Positions 1 to 7,194 of a DNA stretch of 46,625 bases are shown one piece after another. The number at the start of each line of letters is the position of its first letter. Positions within the stretch are counted from its first letter, which is position 1. A program made the translations under genes and the position numbers. The DNA lies in NCBI GenBank assembly GCA_019118345.1, contig DWZD01000050.1, positions 1-46,625 of the forward strand, written 5' to 3'. Origin of the DNA: Candidatus Desulfovibrio intestinavium. GTDB lineage: Bacteria > Desulfobacterota > Desulfovibrionia > Desulfovibrionales > Desulfovibrionaceae. Under the pieces are notes generated by a model, which had not been told where the DNA came from, did not search any database, and was given only the letters and a program-made list of their open reading frames with translations.

Positions 1-1222
1 CGAGCGTCACGCCCTGCGTGCCGCTGACGCTTGTCGGCAACGTCCCGGGGGTCAGGCCGTTGTCATTGCGGAACAGGGTCACCTTGTCCCCGACACGCAG
101 GGGGCTGGCGGCCCCGTCTACGTCAATGCGCCGGAAAACGGGGGAAAGACTTTTGCCGAAATTGGTGAGGTCGGTAACGTACATGGCGCTCGGAACATAC
201 GGGTCTTCACCCAGAGTCAGCAGCACGGCCCCGGGCCGGATGTCGGCAGGCATATGGAAGGCATACTGCTCAAAATTCTTGATATTAACGGCCTGCAGGC
301 CGCTGCTCCGCAGCTCCAGCAGGTTGCCGCTGACCACGTCGCCGGTGGAGAGGTTTTCCCCGCCGGAGATGAGGCCGGTCAGCGTAGGCGCGCCGGAGAG
401 GATGACCCGGTTGCCCGTGGCGATGCCATTCCCGCCGTTCCCGCCGCGGACATCCCCCACCGTGCCGCCGCTGATGATGACCGTGTTGTTCGTGGCGCCG
501 CCATCAGCGGTATACCCGCCGTGGACGACCCCTGTCACCGTGCCGCCGCTGATGATGACCGTGTTGTTCGTGGCGCCGCTCACCCCATCCCCGCCGCAGA
601 CAGCCTTCATCGTGCCGCCGCTGATGATGACCGTGTTGTGTGTGGCGCCGCTCGCCCCATCCCCGCCCCAGACAGCCCTCATCGTGCCGCCGCTGATGAT
701 GGCCGTGTTGCCATTGGCGCTGCCGTACTGCGCAATCCCGCCCCAGACATCCCATGTCACCGTGCCGCCGCTGATGATGACCGTGTTGTGTGTGGCGCCG
801 CTCGCCCCATCCCCGCCCCAGACAGCCCTCATCGTGCCGCCGCTGATGATGACCGTGTTGTTATGGGCGTTGCCGTACTTCGACAACCCGCCGTAGACAT
901 CCTTTGTCACCGTGCCGTTGGTCAGGCGGACCGTGTTGCCCGTGGCGTCCGTGCCGGGGGCCGTAGTGTACCCGCCGTAGACAAACCCCTCGAAACCGCT
1001 GTCAATGATCACATGACCGCCGCTGCCGGTCGTTGAGCCGATGTAGGCGGGAAGGTCCCACTCATCTGTCCCCTCCTCCCCGCCGCTGTTGGCCCCTGCG
1101 GGCAGGGGCGGCAGGACGGTCAGGGCGCAGGCAAGGGCAAGGGCGCGCAGGCGGCAGCGGCGCAGCACGGCGCGGTAGCGGTTGGTCAGATTGGTGAGGG
1201 CGTTACGATTTTGTTTCAGCAT
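1..1222 (-). CDS. Autotransporter-like repetitive surface protein, N-terminal part (runs off the left edge)
   Basis: The frame is open from an ATG at 1222 to the window edge, giving about 407 residues with no stop. A GGGAG ribosome binding site lies about 8 bases upstream. The N-terminus is a long basic leader (MLKQNRNALTNLTNRYRAVL...) followed by a hydrophobic stretch and a likely signal cleavage near LPAGA, like the extended signal peptides of type V autotransporters. The body is a series of 24-26-residue repeats built on N-T-V-I-I-S-G-G-T followed by V-x-G-G-x, typical of a beta-helix passenger. Six clear repeats lie between 461 and 851. After them comes a non-repetitive part (residues near VILSGAPTLTGLISGG onward). 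The beta-barrel domain expected at the C-terminus would lie outside the window, so secretion by the autotransporter route is inferred. Function is probably adhesion or surface display. Confidence 0.75.
   Translation of the reverse strand, partial: MLKQNRNALTNLTNRYRAVLRRCRLRALALACALTVLPPLPAGANSGGEEGTDEWDLPAYIGSTTGSGGHVIIDSGFEGFVYGGYTTAPGTDATGNTVRLTNGTVTKDVYGGLSKYGNAHNNTVIISGGTMRAVWGGDGASGATHNTVIISGGTVTWDVWGGIAQYGSANGNTAIISGGTMRAVWGGDGASGATHNTVIISGGTMKAVCGGDGVSGATNNTVIISGGTVTGVVHGGYTADGGATNNTVIISGGTVGDVRGGNGGNGIATGNRVILSGAPTLTGLISGGENLSTGDVVSGNLLELRSSGLQAVNIKNFEQYAFHMPADIRPGAVLLTLGEDPYVPSAMYVTDLTNFGKSLSPVFRRIDVDGAASPLRVGDKVTLFRNDNGLTPGTLPTSVSGTQGVTL
461..851 (-). repeat. Tandem coding repeats of 72-78 bp in the surface protein
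   Basis: The motif cgtgccgccgctgatgat (top strand) starts at 461, 539, 611, 683, 761 and 833, so spacings are 78, 72, 72, 78 and 72 bp, all multiples of three. Bases 611-701 and 761-851 are identical over 91 bp at an offset of 150 bp, pointing to a recent two-unit duplication. Each unit encodes one rung of a predicted beta-helix with the sequence I-I-S-G-G-T. Confidence 0.9.
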
Positions 1223-1273
1223 GGGGAAGCTCCCGGGGCGGCGGCGTGGGCCACAATGATACAAAGAATAGTC

Positions 1274-1302
1274 AGAATAGCACATTTTGCGTAAAAACAC
1301 AA
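1274..1302 (-). promoter_or_regulatory. Sigma-70-like promoter for the surface protein gene
   Basis: On the minus strand a TTGTGT (-35, 1297-1302) is followed after 17 bases by TATTCT (-10, 1274-1279). It lies about 50 bp upstream of the ATG at 1222 in a locally AT-rich stretch. Inferred by eye only. Confidence 0.5.
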
Positions 1303-1614
1303 TACATTTTAGCTGGTTGAACAAGCGAACAGGTTTTGTCTGGGGTGCGGGAGGCTGAGTGTGATGGAAAAAGGAAGAAAAAATGTTCCTCTGGGGGCAC
1401 AACGCAGGGTTGTGCGCAGTGTCCTGCACAGGGTTTGGCCGGGGTGGGGGATATGACGGCAGGGGAAGACGCAACGCGAGAATCTGACGGGCGTGGGGCA
1501 ATACTGCTCTCCCCTTTCCGCATGGCACGGCCGTCAGGAGCATAGGAAAGCCCGTGTGATACGACGCCGGAGCAGGGAGGCAATAAAGCGCGTTTGGGGA
1601 TGGATGGGGGGGGA

Positions 1615-1664
1615 GGGGGGAAGGAAGGGGATTTGGGCGCGAGCAAATCCCCTTCCTTCCCCCC
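1615..1664. terminator. Perfect 21-bp stem-loop, terminator-like
   Basis: The arm 1615-1635 is perfectly complementary to 1644-1664, with an 8-base loop. The stem is purine-rich on one arm and has no T-tract on either strand, so it may be a processing or protein-binding hairpin rather than a simple intrinsic terminator. Confidence 0.55.
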
Positions 1665-1835
1665 TCAACAAAAATCAGTCGCCATTGCTCGGCGACGTTT
1701 CGCGCGGACTGAGGGGCTTTTCATGAACAAGGGACTTTTTCTCACGCCCCTCATCGTCCCAGAAACGTTGTTGTTCTGATGCCGGGCGTCGCGGCCTGCT
1801 CAACACTCCGGCAAAATTTTTTGGCAGGGAGGGGG

Positions 1836-1879
1836 TCGGTGAGGGAGGCCTTTTGTGAACAAAAGGCCTCCCTCACCGA
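1836..1879. terminator. Perfect 21-bp stem with 2-base loop
   Basis: The arm 1836-1856 pairs exactly with 1859-1879, leaving only two bases between the arms. Top-strand A-runs follow the right arm. On the minus strand these would be T-runs before, not after, the stem, so orientation as a terminator is uncertain. A near-perfect palindrome like this could form a cruciform. Confidence 0.5.
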
Positions 1880-2130
1880 AAAATAATCAACAAAAGCAAC
1901 ACGATATGACAATGCCCAGTTCGGGAGGCCGTCGCGCCTGCCGCAGGCTTTTCGTTGCACCTTACAACAATGTAATATCATTGAATTTTTCAAAAATTTC
2001 ACATGGGGATTTTCTGCTGTGTGGGCGCTGCTTTTTGTGTATACTGGAGGAGACGTGCCAAGCGGTGAGGGCGTGTTGGGGCACGTTGTCCGGCATGGAT
2101 TCTGAAAAAAGCTCTGGGAGAAGACGTTGC

Positions 2131-2913
2131 GTGAGCATCTGGCGCAAAATTCGTGAGCGGGGGCTGACGCCCGCCAATGTGATCAGTTACGGCTGCCTGC
2201 GGATCATGCAGGACGGGGGGCGGCTGCTGGGGACGTTGCGCCTTCTGGGCAAAGCGGCCTTTCTGGGGGTGCGGGTAGGGCCGGGGGTGCGGGCGCACGG
2301 GCCGGTGGGGCTGATGCGCTGGCCGGGCAGCCGGATTGAGATTGGCGCGGGCTGCAGTTTCATATCCTCGTGGCGGCGGGCCACGGCGGCCACGGTGCTG
2401 GCGCCGTGCCGCTTGCGCACCTTCGGGCCGGAGGCGCGCATTGTGCTGGGCGAGGGCTGCGAACTGACGGGCGCGGCGCTGACGGCGAGATCGACAAGCA
2501 TCACGCTGGGGCGGCAGGTCATGCTGGCGCCCAATTGCATCATCGTGGATTCGGACTTTCATGCGCCGTGGCCGCCGGAGCGGCGTTCGCTCGATCCGGG
2601 GCTGGAGCATGACGCGCCGGTGAGCATTGGCGATCATGCCTGGCTGGGCATGGGCTGCATGGTGCTCAAGGGGGTGAGCATCGGGCATGGGGCCATTATC
2701 GGCGCGGGCAGTGTGGTCACGCGGGACGTGCCGCCCTTGTGCGTGGCGGCGGGCGCGCCGGCGCGGGTGGTGCGGCAGCTGACGCCCTGTGAGGCGGCGG
2801 GCCTGTGCGTACCGCCGGAGGAGGGCTTGCGCGAGGCGGTGGACGTGGGCCATGCGGCCAATGTGCAAAGCGGGGGCGACATGGCCGCGCGGGACGGCAT
2901 GGCCGGGGAGTAG
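2131..2913 (+). CDS. Hexapeptide-repeat (left-handed beta-helix) acyltransferase
   Basis: Likely transfers an acetyl or other acyl group to a sugar or small acceptor in the cytoplasm. The C-terminal half has hexapeptide turns and the typical maltose/galactoside acetyltransferase segment: a catalytic-type histidine in IVDSDFHAPW, then SIGDHAWLGMGCMVLKGVSI, GHGAIIGAGSVVTRDVPP and GAPARVV. The GTG at 2131 is preferred because GGGAGAAG stands about 8 bases before it. An in-frame ATG at 2095 would add 12 residues without a clear ribosome binding site. This gives 260 aa. The stop is 3 bp before the helicase start, so the two may be cotranscribed. The substrate is unknown; a role in surface glycan decoration is a guess. 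Confidence 0.8.
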   Translation: MSIWRKIRERGLTPANVISYGCLRIMQDGGRLLGTLRLLGKAAFLGVRVGPGVRAHGPVGLMRWPGSRIEIGAGCSFISSWRRATAATVLAPCRLRTFGPEARIVLGEGCELTGAALTARSTSITLGRQVMLAPNCIIVDSDFHAPWPPERRSLDPGLEHDAPVSIGDHAWLGMGCMVLKGVSIGHGAIIGAGSVVTRDVPPLCVAAGAPARVVRQLTPCEAAGLCVPPEEGLREAVDVGHAANVQSGGDMAARDGMAGE

Positions 2914-2916
2914 CCC

Positions 2917-5900
2917 GTGTCCGTCGGTGAATATATTGAAAAATTGCTGGCCTCGCCGCGTTTTGCCGGGCAGATCCGCACCCACCGCCTGTTGCCGGGG
3001 CGCGAGGCCGAATGTGCCGATACGCGCCTGCCGTGGTCGGCGGCCATGCAAGGCCTGCTGAAGGCGCGGGGGCTGGAGCGGCTCTATGCGCATCAGGCGC
3101 TGGCCACGGATTATGTGAGATCGGGGCGGTCGGTGGTGGTGGCCACGCCCACGGCCAGCGGCAAGAGTCTGGTCTATCATTTGCCGGTGCTGGAAGCCTT
3201 CTGGCAGGACCCGGACGCGCGGGCGCTCTATCTTTTTCCGCTCAAGGCGCTGGCGCAGGATCAGCTGGCGGGCTTCAACAGCCTGTGCGCCCTGTGGCCG
3301 GCAATCAGCCGTCCGCGCGCGGCGCTCTATGACGGCGACACGAGCGAGCATTTCCGGCGCAAGATCCGCCGCGATCCGCCGCAGGTGCTGATCAGCAATC
3401 CCGAAATGCTGCATCTGGCCATTTTGCCGCACCATGAGCAGTGGGCGGCCTTTCTGGCGGGCCTCAGCCATGTGGTGGTGGACGAGGCCCACACCTACCG
3501 GGGGGTATTTGGCGCGCACATGGCGCAGGTGTTCCGGCGGCTCAACCGGCTGGCCGGGCGTTACGGGGCGCGGCCCACCTATATTTTCTGCACGGCCACG
3601 GTGGGCAATCCGGGCGAGCTGGCGGCGGCGCTCTGCGGCGCGGACGAGGCCTCCGGACTGGCCGCGCCGGTGGTGGTGGATCAGTCCGGCGCGCCGCAGG
3701 GGCCGCGCCATGTGGTTTTCATCGATCCCGAGCAAAGCCCGTCCACGGCGGCCATTGATCTGCTCAAGGCCGCGCTGGCGCGGGGATTGCGCAGCATCGT
3801 CTATTGCCGTTCCCGGCGCATGACGGAGCTGATCAGCCTGTGGGCGGGCAGCCTGAGCGGCCCCCATGCCGGAAAGATTGCGGCCTATCGGGCGGGTTAT
3901 CTGCCGGAGGAGCGCCGCGACATCGAGGCGCGCATGGCCTCGGGCGAGCTGCTGGCCGTGGTGAGCACCAGCGCGCTGGAACTGGGCATCGACATCGGCG
4001 GGCTGGATGTCTGCATACTGGTGGGCTATCCGGGCACCATCATGGCGACGTTGCAGCGCGGCGGGCGCGTGGGCCGGGCGCGGCAGGAATCCGCCGTGCT
4101 GCTGGTGGCCGGGGAGGATGCGCTCGATCAGTATTTCATGCGGCATCCTGACGACTTTTTCAGCCGCCCGCCGGAAAAGGCGGTGGTCAATCCCGACAAT
4201 GCGGTCATTGCGGCCCGGCATCTGGAATGCGCGGCGGCGGAAATGCCCCTGCGGCGGGACGAGGTCTGGTTGCGCCATGCGCCCGCGCGGGAGGCGGTGC
4301 GGCAGCTGGAGCGGGACGGCACGCTGCTGCGCAGTGCGGAGGGCGATCAGTGGCTGGCCGCGCGCAAGCGACCGCAGCGGCTGGTGGACTTGCGCGGCGC
4401 GGGGCAGAACTGCGTCATCGAGGACACGGAGGGCCGGGTCATCGGTTCGGTGGACGGCTGGCGGGCCTGGCGGGAAACCCATCCCGGCGCGGTCTATCTG
4501 CATCAGGGCCGAAGCTATGTGGTGCGGGAGCTGGATGTCGCGCGCGGGCGGGTGCTGGCGCAGCCGGAAAAGGTGAACTGGTTTACGCGGGTGCGGGGGC
4601 AGAAAAGCACGGACATTCTGGACGAGTACGAACGGCGGCCTCTGGGGCGGGGCATGGTCTGCCGGGGACGTCTGCGGATCATGGATCAGGTGACGGGCTA
4701 TGAGAAGCGCAGCACCTCGGGCAACCGCCTGCTGACCATCGTGCCGCTGGACGCGCCGCCGCATGTTTTCGAGACCGAGGGGCTGTGGTACGTCTTTCCT
4801 GACAGCACGCGCCTGCGGCTGGAGGCGGCCTTCCTGCATTTCATGGGGGCCATTCATGCGCTGGAGCATGCGGCCATCGGTCTTTTGCCCTTGCTGGTCA
4901 TGGCGGATCGCAACGACTTCGGCGGCATATCCATTCCATTGCATCCGCAGACCGGCCTGCCGGGGGTGTTCATTTACGACGGCCTGCCCGGCGGCGCGGG
5001 CCTGACGCGACAGGCCTTCGGGCAGGCAGGGGAGCTGCTGCGCCTGAGCCGGGAGGCCATTGCGTCCTGCCCCTGCGAGGACGGCTGTCCCTCCTGCGTG
5101 CATTCGCCCAAGTGCGGTTCGGGCAACCGGCCCATCAGCAAGGCCGGAGCCGTGGCGCTGGCGGACGATGTGCTGGCCCCGGGATGCGAGGCCGAAGGCG
5201 AGGCCCTGGCGCGGGAATTGCGCTGTTCGCCCGCGCCCTCGCGGGGGCTGACCGTGGCGGGCGACCGGGAGCTGGGAGAGGCGGCGGCTCCTCCGCACGC
5301 ACCGGACGCATCAGGCGGGGCAGGCCTCGCGCCCGCGCCGGAAACGGACGCGCCGGATGCCCCGGACAGGCCCGACGCGGCGGACATTTCCGAAGCGGAT
5401 GTGCCGCCCTTCGTGGTGTTGGACGTGGAGACGCGGCGCAGCGCCGCCGAGGTGGGCGGCTGGCAGCGGGCCGGAGATATGGGCGTGAGCGTGGCCGTGG
5501 TCTACGACAGCCGGGACGGGGCCTTTCACACCTACGGGCAGGAGGAGTTGCCCGCCTGTCTCGAGCGGCTGCGGAGCGCGCCGCTGGTGGTGGGCTTCAA
5601 TTCCGTGCGTTTTGACTATGCGGTATTGCAGCCCTTTGCGGATTTTGCCTTGCGGGAGCTGCCCAGTCTCGATCTGCTGCGCCGCATCGAGGAGCGCCTG
5701 CACTACCGGGTATCGCTGGACAATGTGGCGCAGGCCACGCTGCATGAGGGCAAGAGCGCCGACGGTCTGCAGGCCCTGCGCTGGTGGAAGGAAGGCCGCG
5801 TGGACGAGATCGCCGCCTACTGCCGCAAGGATGTGGACGTCACCCGCCGCGTCTACCTGTTCGGTCGGGCACGGGGTTATGTGCTCTTCCGCAACAAGGC

Positions 5901-5940
5901 CGGGCAGCGGGTGCGGCTGCCGGTGGATTTCCGGCGTTGA
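2917..5940 (+). CDS. DEAD/DEAH-box helicase with DUF1998 Cys cluster fused to a DEDD exonuclease (MrfA-MrfB-like)
   Basis: A 1007-residue protein with a GTG start and GGGGAG six bases upstream. Residues ~40-440 are an SF2 helicase core: Walker A with TASGKS (K83), DEAH-type box at D189-E-A-H192, TAT motif, and the late motif QRGGRVGRA. Residues ~640-760 match the DUF1998 domain of YprA/MrfA helicases with cysteines C720, C724, C727 and C733 (C-x3-C-x2-C-x5-C), which in MrfA bind zinc. After a Pro/Ala/Asp linker (~765-825), residues ~830-1007 form an RNase H-fold exonuclease (YprB/MrfB type). Candidate metal ligands are D836, E838, D900 and D972, with Y968 four residues before the last. In Bacillus subtilis MrfA and MrfB are separate proteins that repair mitomycin C damage. 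Here they appear joined. Function in DNA repair is inferred from the family. Confidence 0.85.
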   Translation: MSVGEYIEKLLASPRFAGQIRTHRLLPGREAECADTRLPWSAAMQGLLKARGLERLYAHQALATDYVRSGRSVVVATPTASGKSLVYHLPVLEAFWQDPDARALYLFPLKALAQDQLAGFNSLCALWPAISRPRAALYDGDTSEHFRRKIRRDPPQVLISNPEMLHLAILPHHEQWAAFLAGLSHVVVDEAHTYRGVFGAHMAQVFRRLNRLAGRYGARPTYIFCTATVGNPGELAAALCGADEASGLAAPVVVDQSGAPQGPRHVVFIDPEQSPSTAAIDLLKAALARGLRSIVYCRSRRMTELISLWAGSLSGPHAGKIAAYRAGYLPEERRDIEARMASGELLAVVSTSALELGIDIGGLDVCILVGYPGTIMATLQRGGRVGRARQESAVLLVAGEDALDQYFMRHPDDFFSRPPEKAVVNPDNAVIAARHLECAAAEMPLRRDEVWLRHAPAREAVRQLERDGTLLRSAEGDQWLAARKRPQRLVDLRGAGQNCVIEDTEGRVIGSVDGWRAWRETHPGAVYLHQGRSYVVRELDVARGRVLAQPEKVNWFTRVRGQKSTDILDEYERRPLGRGMVCRGRLRIMDQVTGYEKRSTSGNRLLTIVPLDAPPHVFETEGLWYVFPDSTRLRLEAAFLHFMGAIHALEHAAIGLLPLLVMADRNDFGGISIPLHPQTGLPGVFIYDGLPGGAGLTRQAFGQAGELLRLSREAIASCPCEDGCPSCVHSPKCGSGNRPISKAGAVALADDVLAPGCEAEGEALARELRCSPAPSRGLTVAGDRELGEAAAPPHAPDASGGAGLAPAPETDAPDAPDRPDAADISEADVPPFVVLDVETRRSAAEVGGWQRAGDMGVSVAVVYDSRDGAFHTYGQEELPACLERLRSAPLVVGFNSVRFDYAVLQPFADFALRELPSLDLLRRIEERLHYRVSLDNVAQATLHEGKSADGLQALRWWKEGRVDEIAAYCRKDVDVTRRVYLFGRARGYVLFRNKAGQRVRLPVDFRR

Positions 5941-5995
5941 AACGGGGAACGGCGCGCGGGCCGTCCCCCGGAACGGCACGAAAAGGCGCGGCGGC

Positions 5996-6871
5996 TTAGA
6001 GACCGGCCTCTTCCGCAAGGCGCAGGCACATGTCGGCCTTGTTGAGGGTATAGAGGTGAATGCCGGGCGCACCCTCATCCAGCAGCCGGCGGATCTGGCG
6101 CACGGCGACGCGCAGTCCGGCCTCGCGCACGGCCTCCACGCCGCCCCTGTTGTGGGCCTCTTCCAGTTCCAGATAGAATTTGCCGGGAATGTTGGCCCCG
6201 CAAAGGCGCAACACCCGCCGCAGGGAATCGAAGCTCTGAATGGGCAGGATGCCGGGGATGACCGGCGTGGTGAAGCCCTGCGCCCGCAGGCCGCGCACCA
6301 GCTCCACATATTCGCGCACGTCAAAAAAGAGCTGCGTCACCACAAAATCCGCGCCCGCCGCGATTTTTTCCGCCAGATGATGCCGGTCGGCGGCATAGGT
6401 GGAGGATTCGGGATGCGGGCAGGGATAGCCCGCCACGGCCACGCCCATGTCCGGGGTCTGCCGCCGGATGAAGCGCACGAGATCCAGCGCGTGCCGGAAG
6501 CGCCCGGCCTCCCAGTCCCAGTGCGGCTGATCCGCTGGCGCATCCCCGCGCAGGGCCAGCACGTCATGCACGCCACAGGCCCGCAGATCGTCGAGAAAAC
6601 CGAGAATGCGCTCCTGTTCCGCGCCCACGCAGGTCAGATGCGCCATGACGTGAAAGCCGCGCCGCACCAGATCCGCCGTGACGGCAAGGGTATTTTGCTG
6701 CTTGCCGCCGCCTGCGCCATAGGTCACCGAGGCAAAGAGCGGCTTGAGCGCCTGGAGGCGCTCGGCGGTTTCGTAGAAGGCGGGCAGTTGCGCCGGATCG
6801 GATGGTGGGAAAAATTCCAGGGAAATGAAGGGTTCGCGGCGTTCACGCAGCAGGTGGCCGATGGTAGGCAT
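5996..6871 (-). CDS. metF: 5,10-methylenetetrahydrofolate reductase
   Basis: A FAD enzyme that reduces methylene-THF to methyl-THF for methionine synthesis; in sulfate reducers also part of one-carbon metabolism. The sequence shows the MTHFR TIM barrel: EFFPP near the N-terminus, SVTYGAGGG, then ALRGD and DFVVTQLFFD. The open frame begins at 6901, but the ATG at 6871 (MPTIGHLL) is chosen because AAAGGAG lies 8-9 bases upstream. This gives 291 aa, the usual length. The gene is divergent from the coo operon and has its own promoter/operator at 6911-6938. Confidence 0.93.
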   Translation of the reverse strand: MPTIGHLLRERREPFISLEFFPPSDPAQLPAFYETAERLQALKPLFASVTYGAGGGKQQNTLAVTADLVRRGFHVMAHLTCVGAEQERILGFLDDLRACGVHDVLALRGDAPADQPHWDWEAGRFRHALDLVRFIRRQTPDMGVAVAGYPCPHPESSTYAADRHHLAEKIAAGADFVVTQLFFDVREYVELVRGLRAQGFTTPVIPGILPIQSFDSLRRVLRLCGANIPGKFYLELEEAHNRGGVEAVREAGLRVAVRQIRRLLDEGAPGIHLYTLNKADMCLRLAEEAGL

Positions 6872-6910
6872 GGGTGTGCTCCTTTCATCAGTAACGGACA
6901 TGAAATGCAG

Positions 6911-6938
6911 CTTATATCAATATAGCTTGATATGTCAA
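6911..6938 (-). promoter_or_regulatory. metF promoter with embedded ArsR-type palindrome (possible SahR operator)
   Basis: On the minus strand, TTGACA (6933-6938) and TATAAG (6911-6916) are separated by 16 bases. The spacer and edges form a palindrome, ATATCAA-N6-TTGATAT (6914-6933), lying across the -10/-35 region. A repressor bound there would block RNA polymerase. In Desulfovibrionales the ArsR-family regulator SahR controls methionine-cycle genes including metF through TTGATAT-type palindromes; assignment to SahR is inference, since no regulator gene is in the window. Confidence 0.65.
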
Positions 6939-7194
6939 TATTATCCCGCACGCAATCATCCCCCCCGAACGTGAAGGCGTGCGCAAGGAAGGCCGCCGTG
7001 GCCGCGCATACCCCGCAGGCACGGCGGGAAGCGGGCGCGCGACTTGCCAGAACGAAGCAATTTCGCTACGCTGAACGCTTGTGAAAGGATTTTCTTGATC
7101 CGTTTTCGCTGCCGGCAATCCCGTGCGGCGCGAACCGCCGGGGGGCCGGCGGGGCAGGCACGGCGAGCGCGGACAGCCAACGCCCGGGGCGCGT
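6939..7194. other. Divergent intergenic region upstream of the coo operon
   Basis: This contains the upstream side of the metF promoter and the leader of cooM. No convincing -35/-10 pair or CooA-like palindrome was found for the coo operon. A GTG-initiated extension of cooM from 7123 is open but has no hydrophobic or family-like sequence. Confidence 0.4.

Larger units (their letters stand above)
1223..2130. other. Gene-free region with hairpins between the surface protein and the acyltransferase
   Basis: About 900 bp without a convincing gene. Short open frames here are low-complexity or made of hairpin arms. The stretch holds the minus-strand promoter at 1274-1302, two long perfect inverted repeats (1615-1664 and 1836-1879), a weaker stem pairing 1710-1717 with 1746-1753, and an AT-rich part at about 1960-2045 with a possible -10 (tatact near 2039) for the acyltransferase gene. 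Confidence 0.6.

Noticed and set aside
461..851. CRISPR array in the repeated region
   Set aside because: The repeats are in-frame, 72-78 bp and contiguous with no unique spacers between constant direct repeats.
18..1036. Two plus-strand frames opposite the surface protein repeats
   Set aside because: The repeats translate to clear beta-helix motifs on the minus strand, with signal peptide and ribosome binding site; plus-strand products are repetitive shadows.
1999..5298. 1099-codon open frame on the minus strand
   Set aside because: It is antisense to the acyltransferase and helicase. The product is Arg/His/Pro/Gly-rich with no domain, as expected from high-GC antisense.
7123..7194. N-terminal extension of cooM from a GTG at 7123
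   Set aside because: The added residues are Arg/Gly-rich, unlike a membrane subunit start, and no ribosome binding site supports the GTG.
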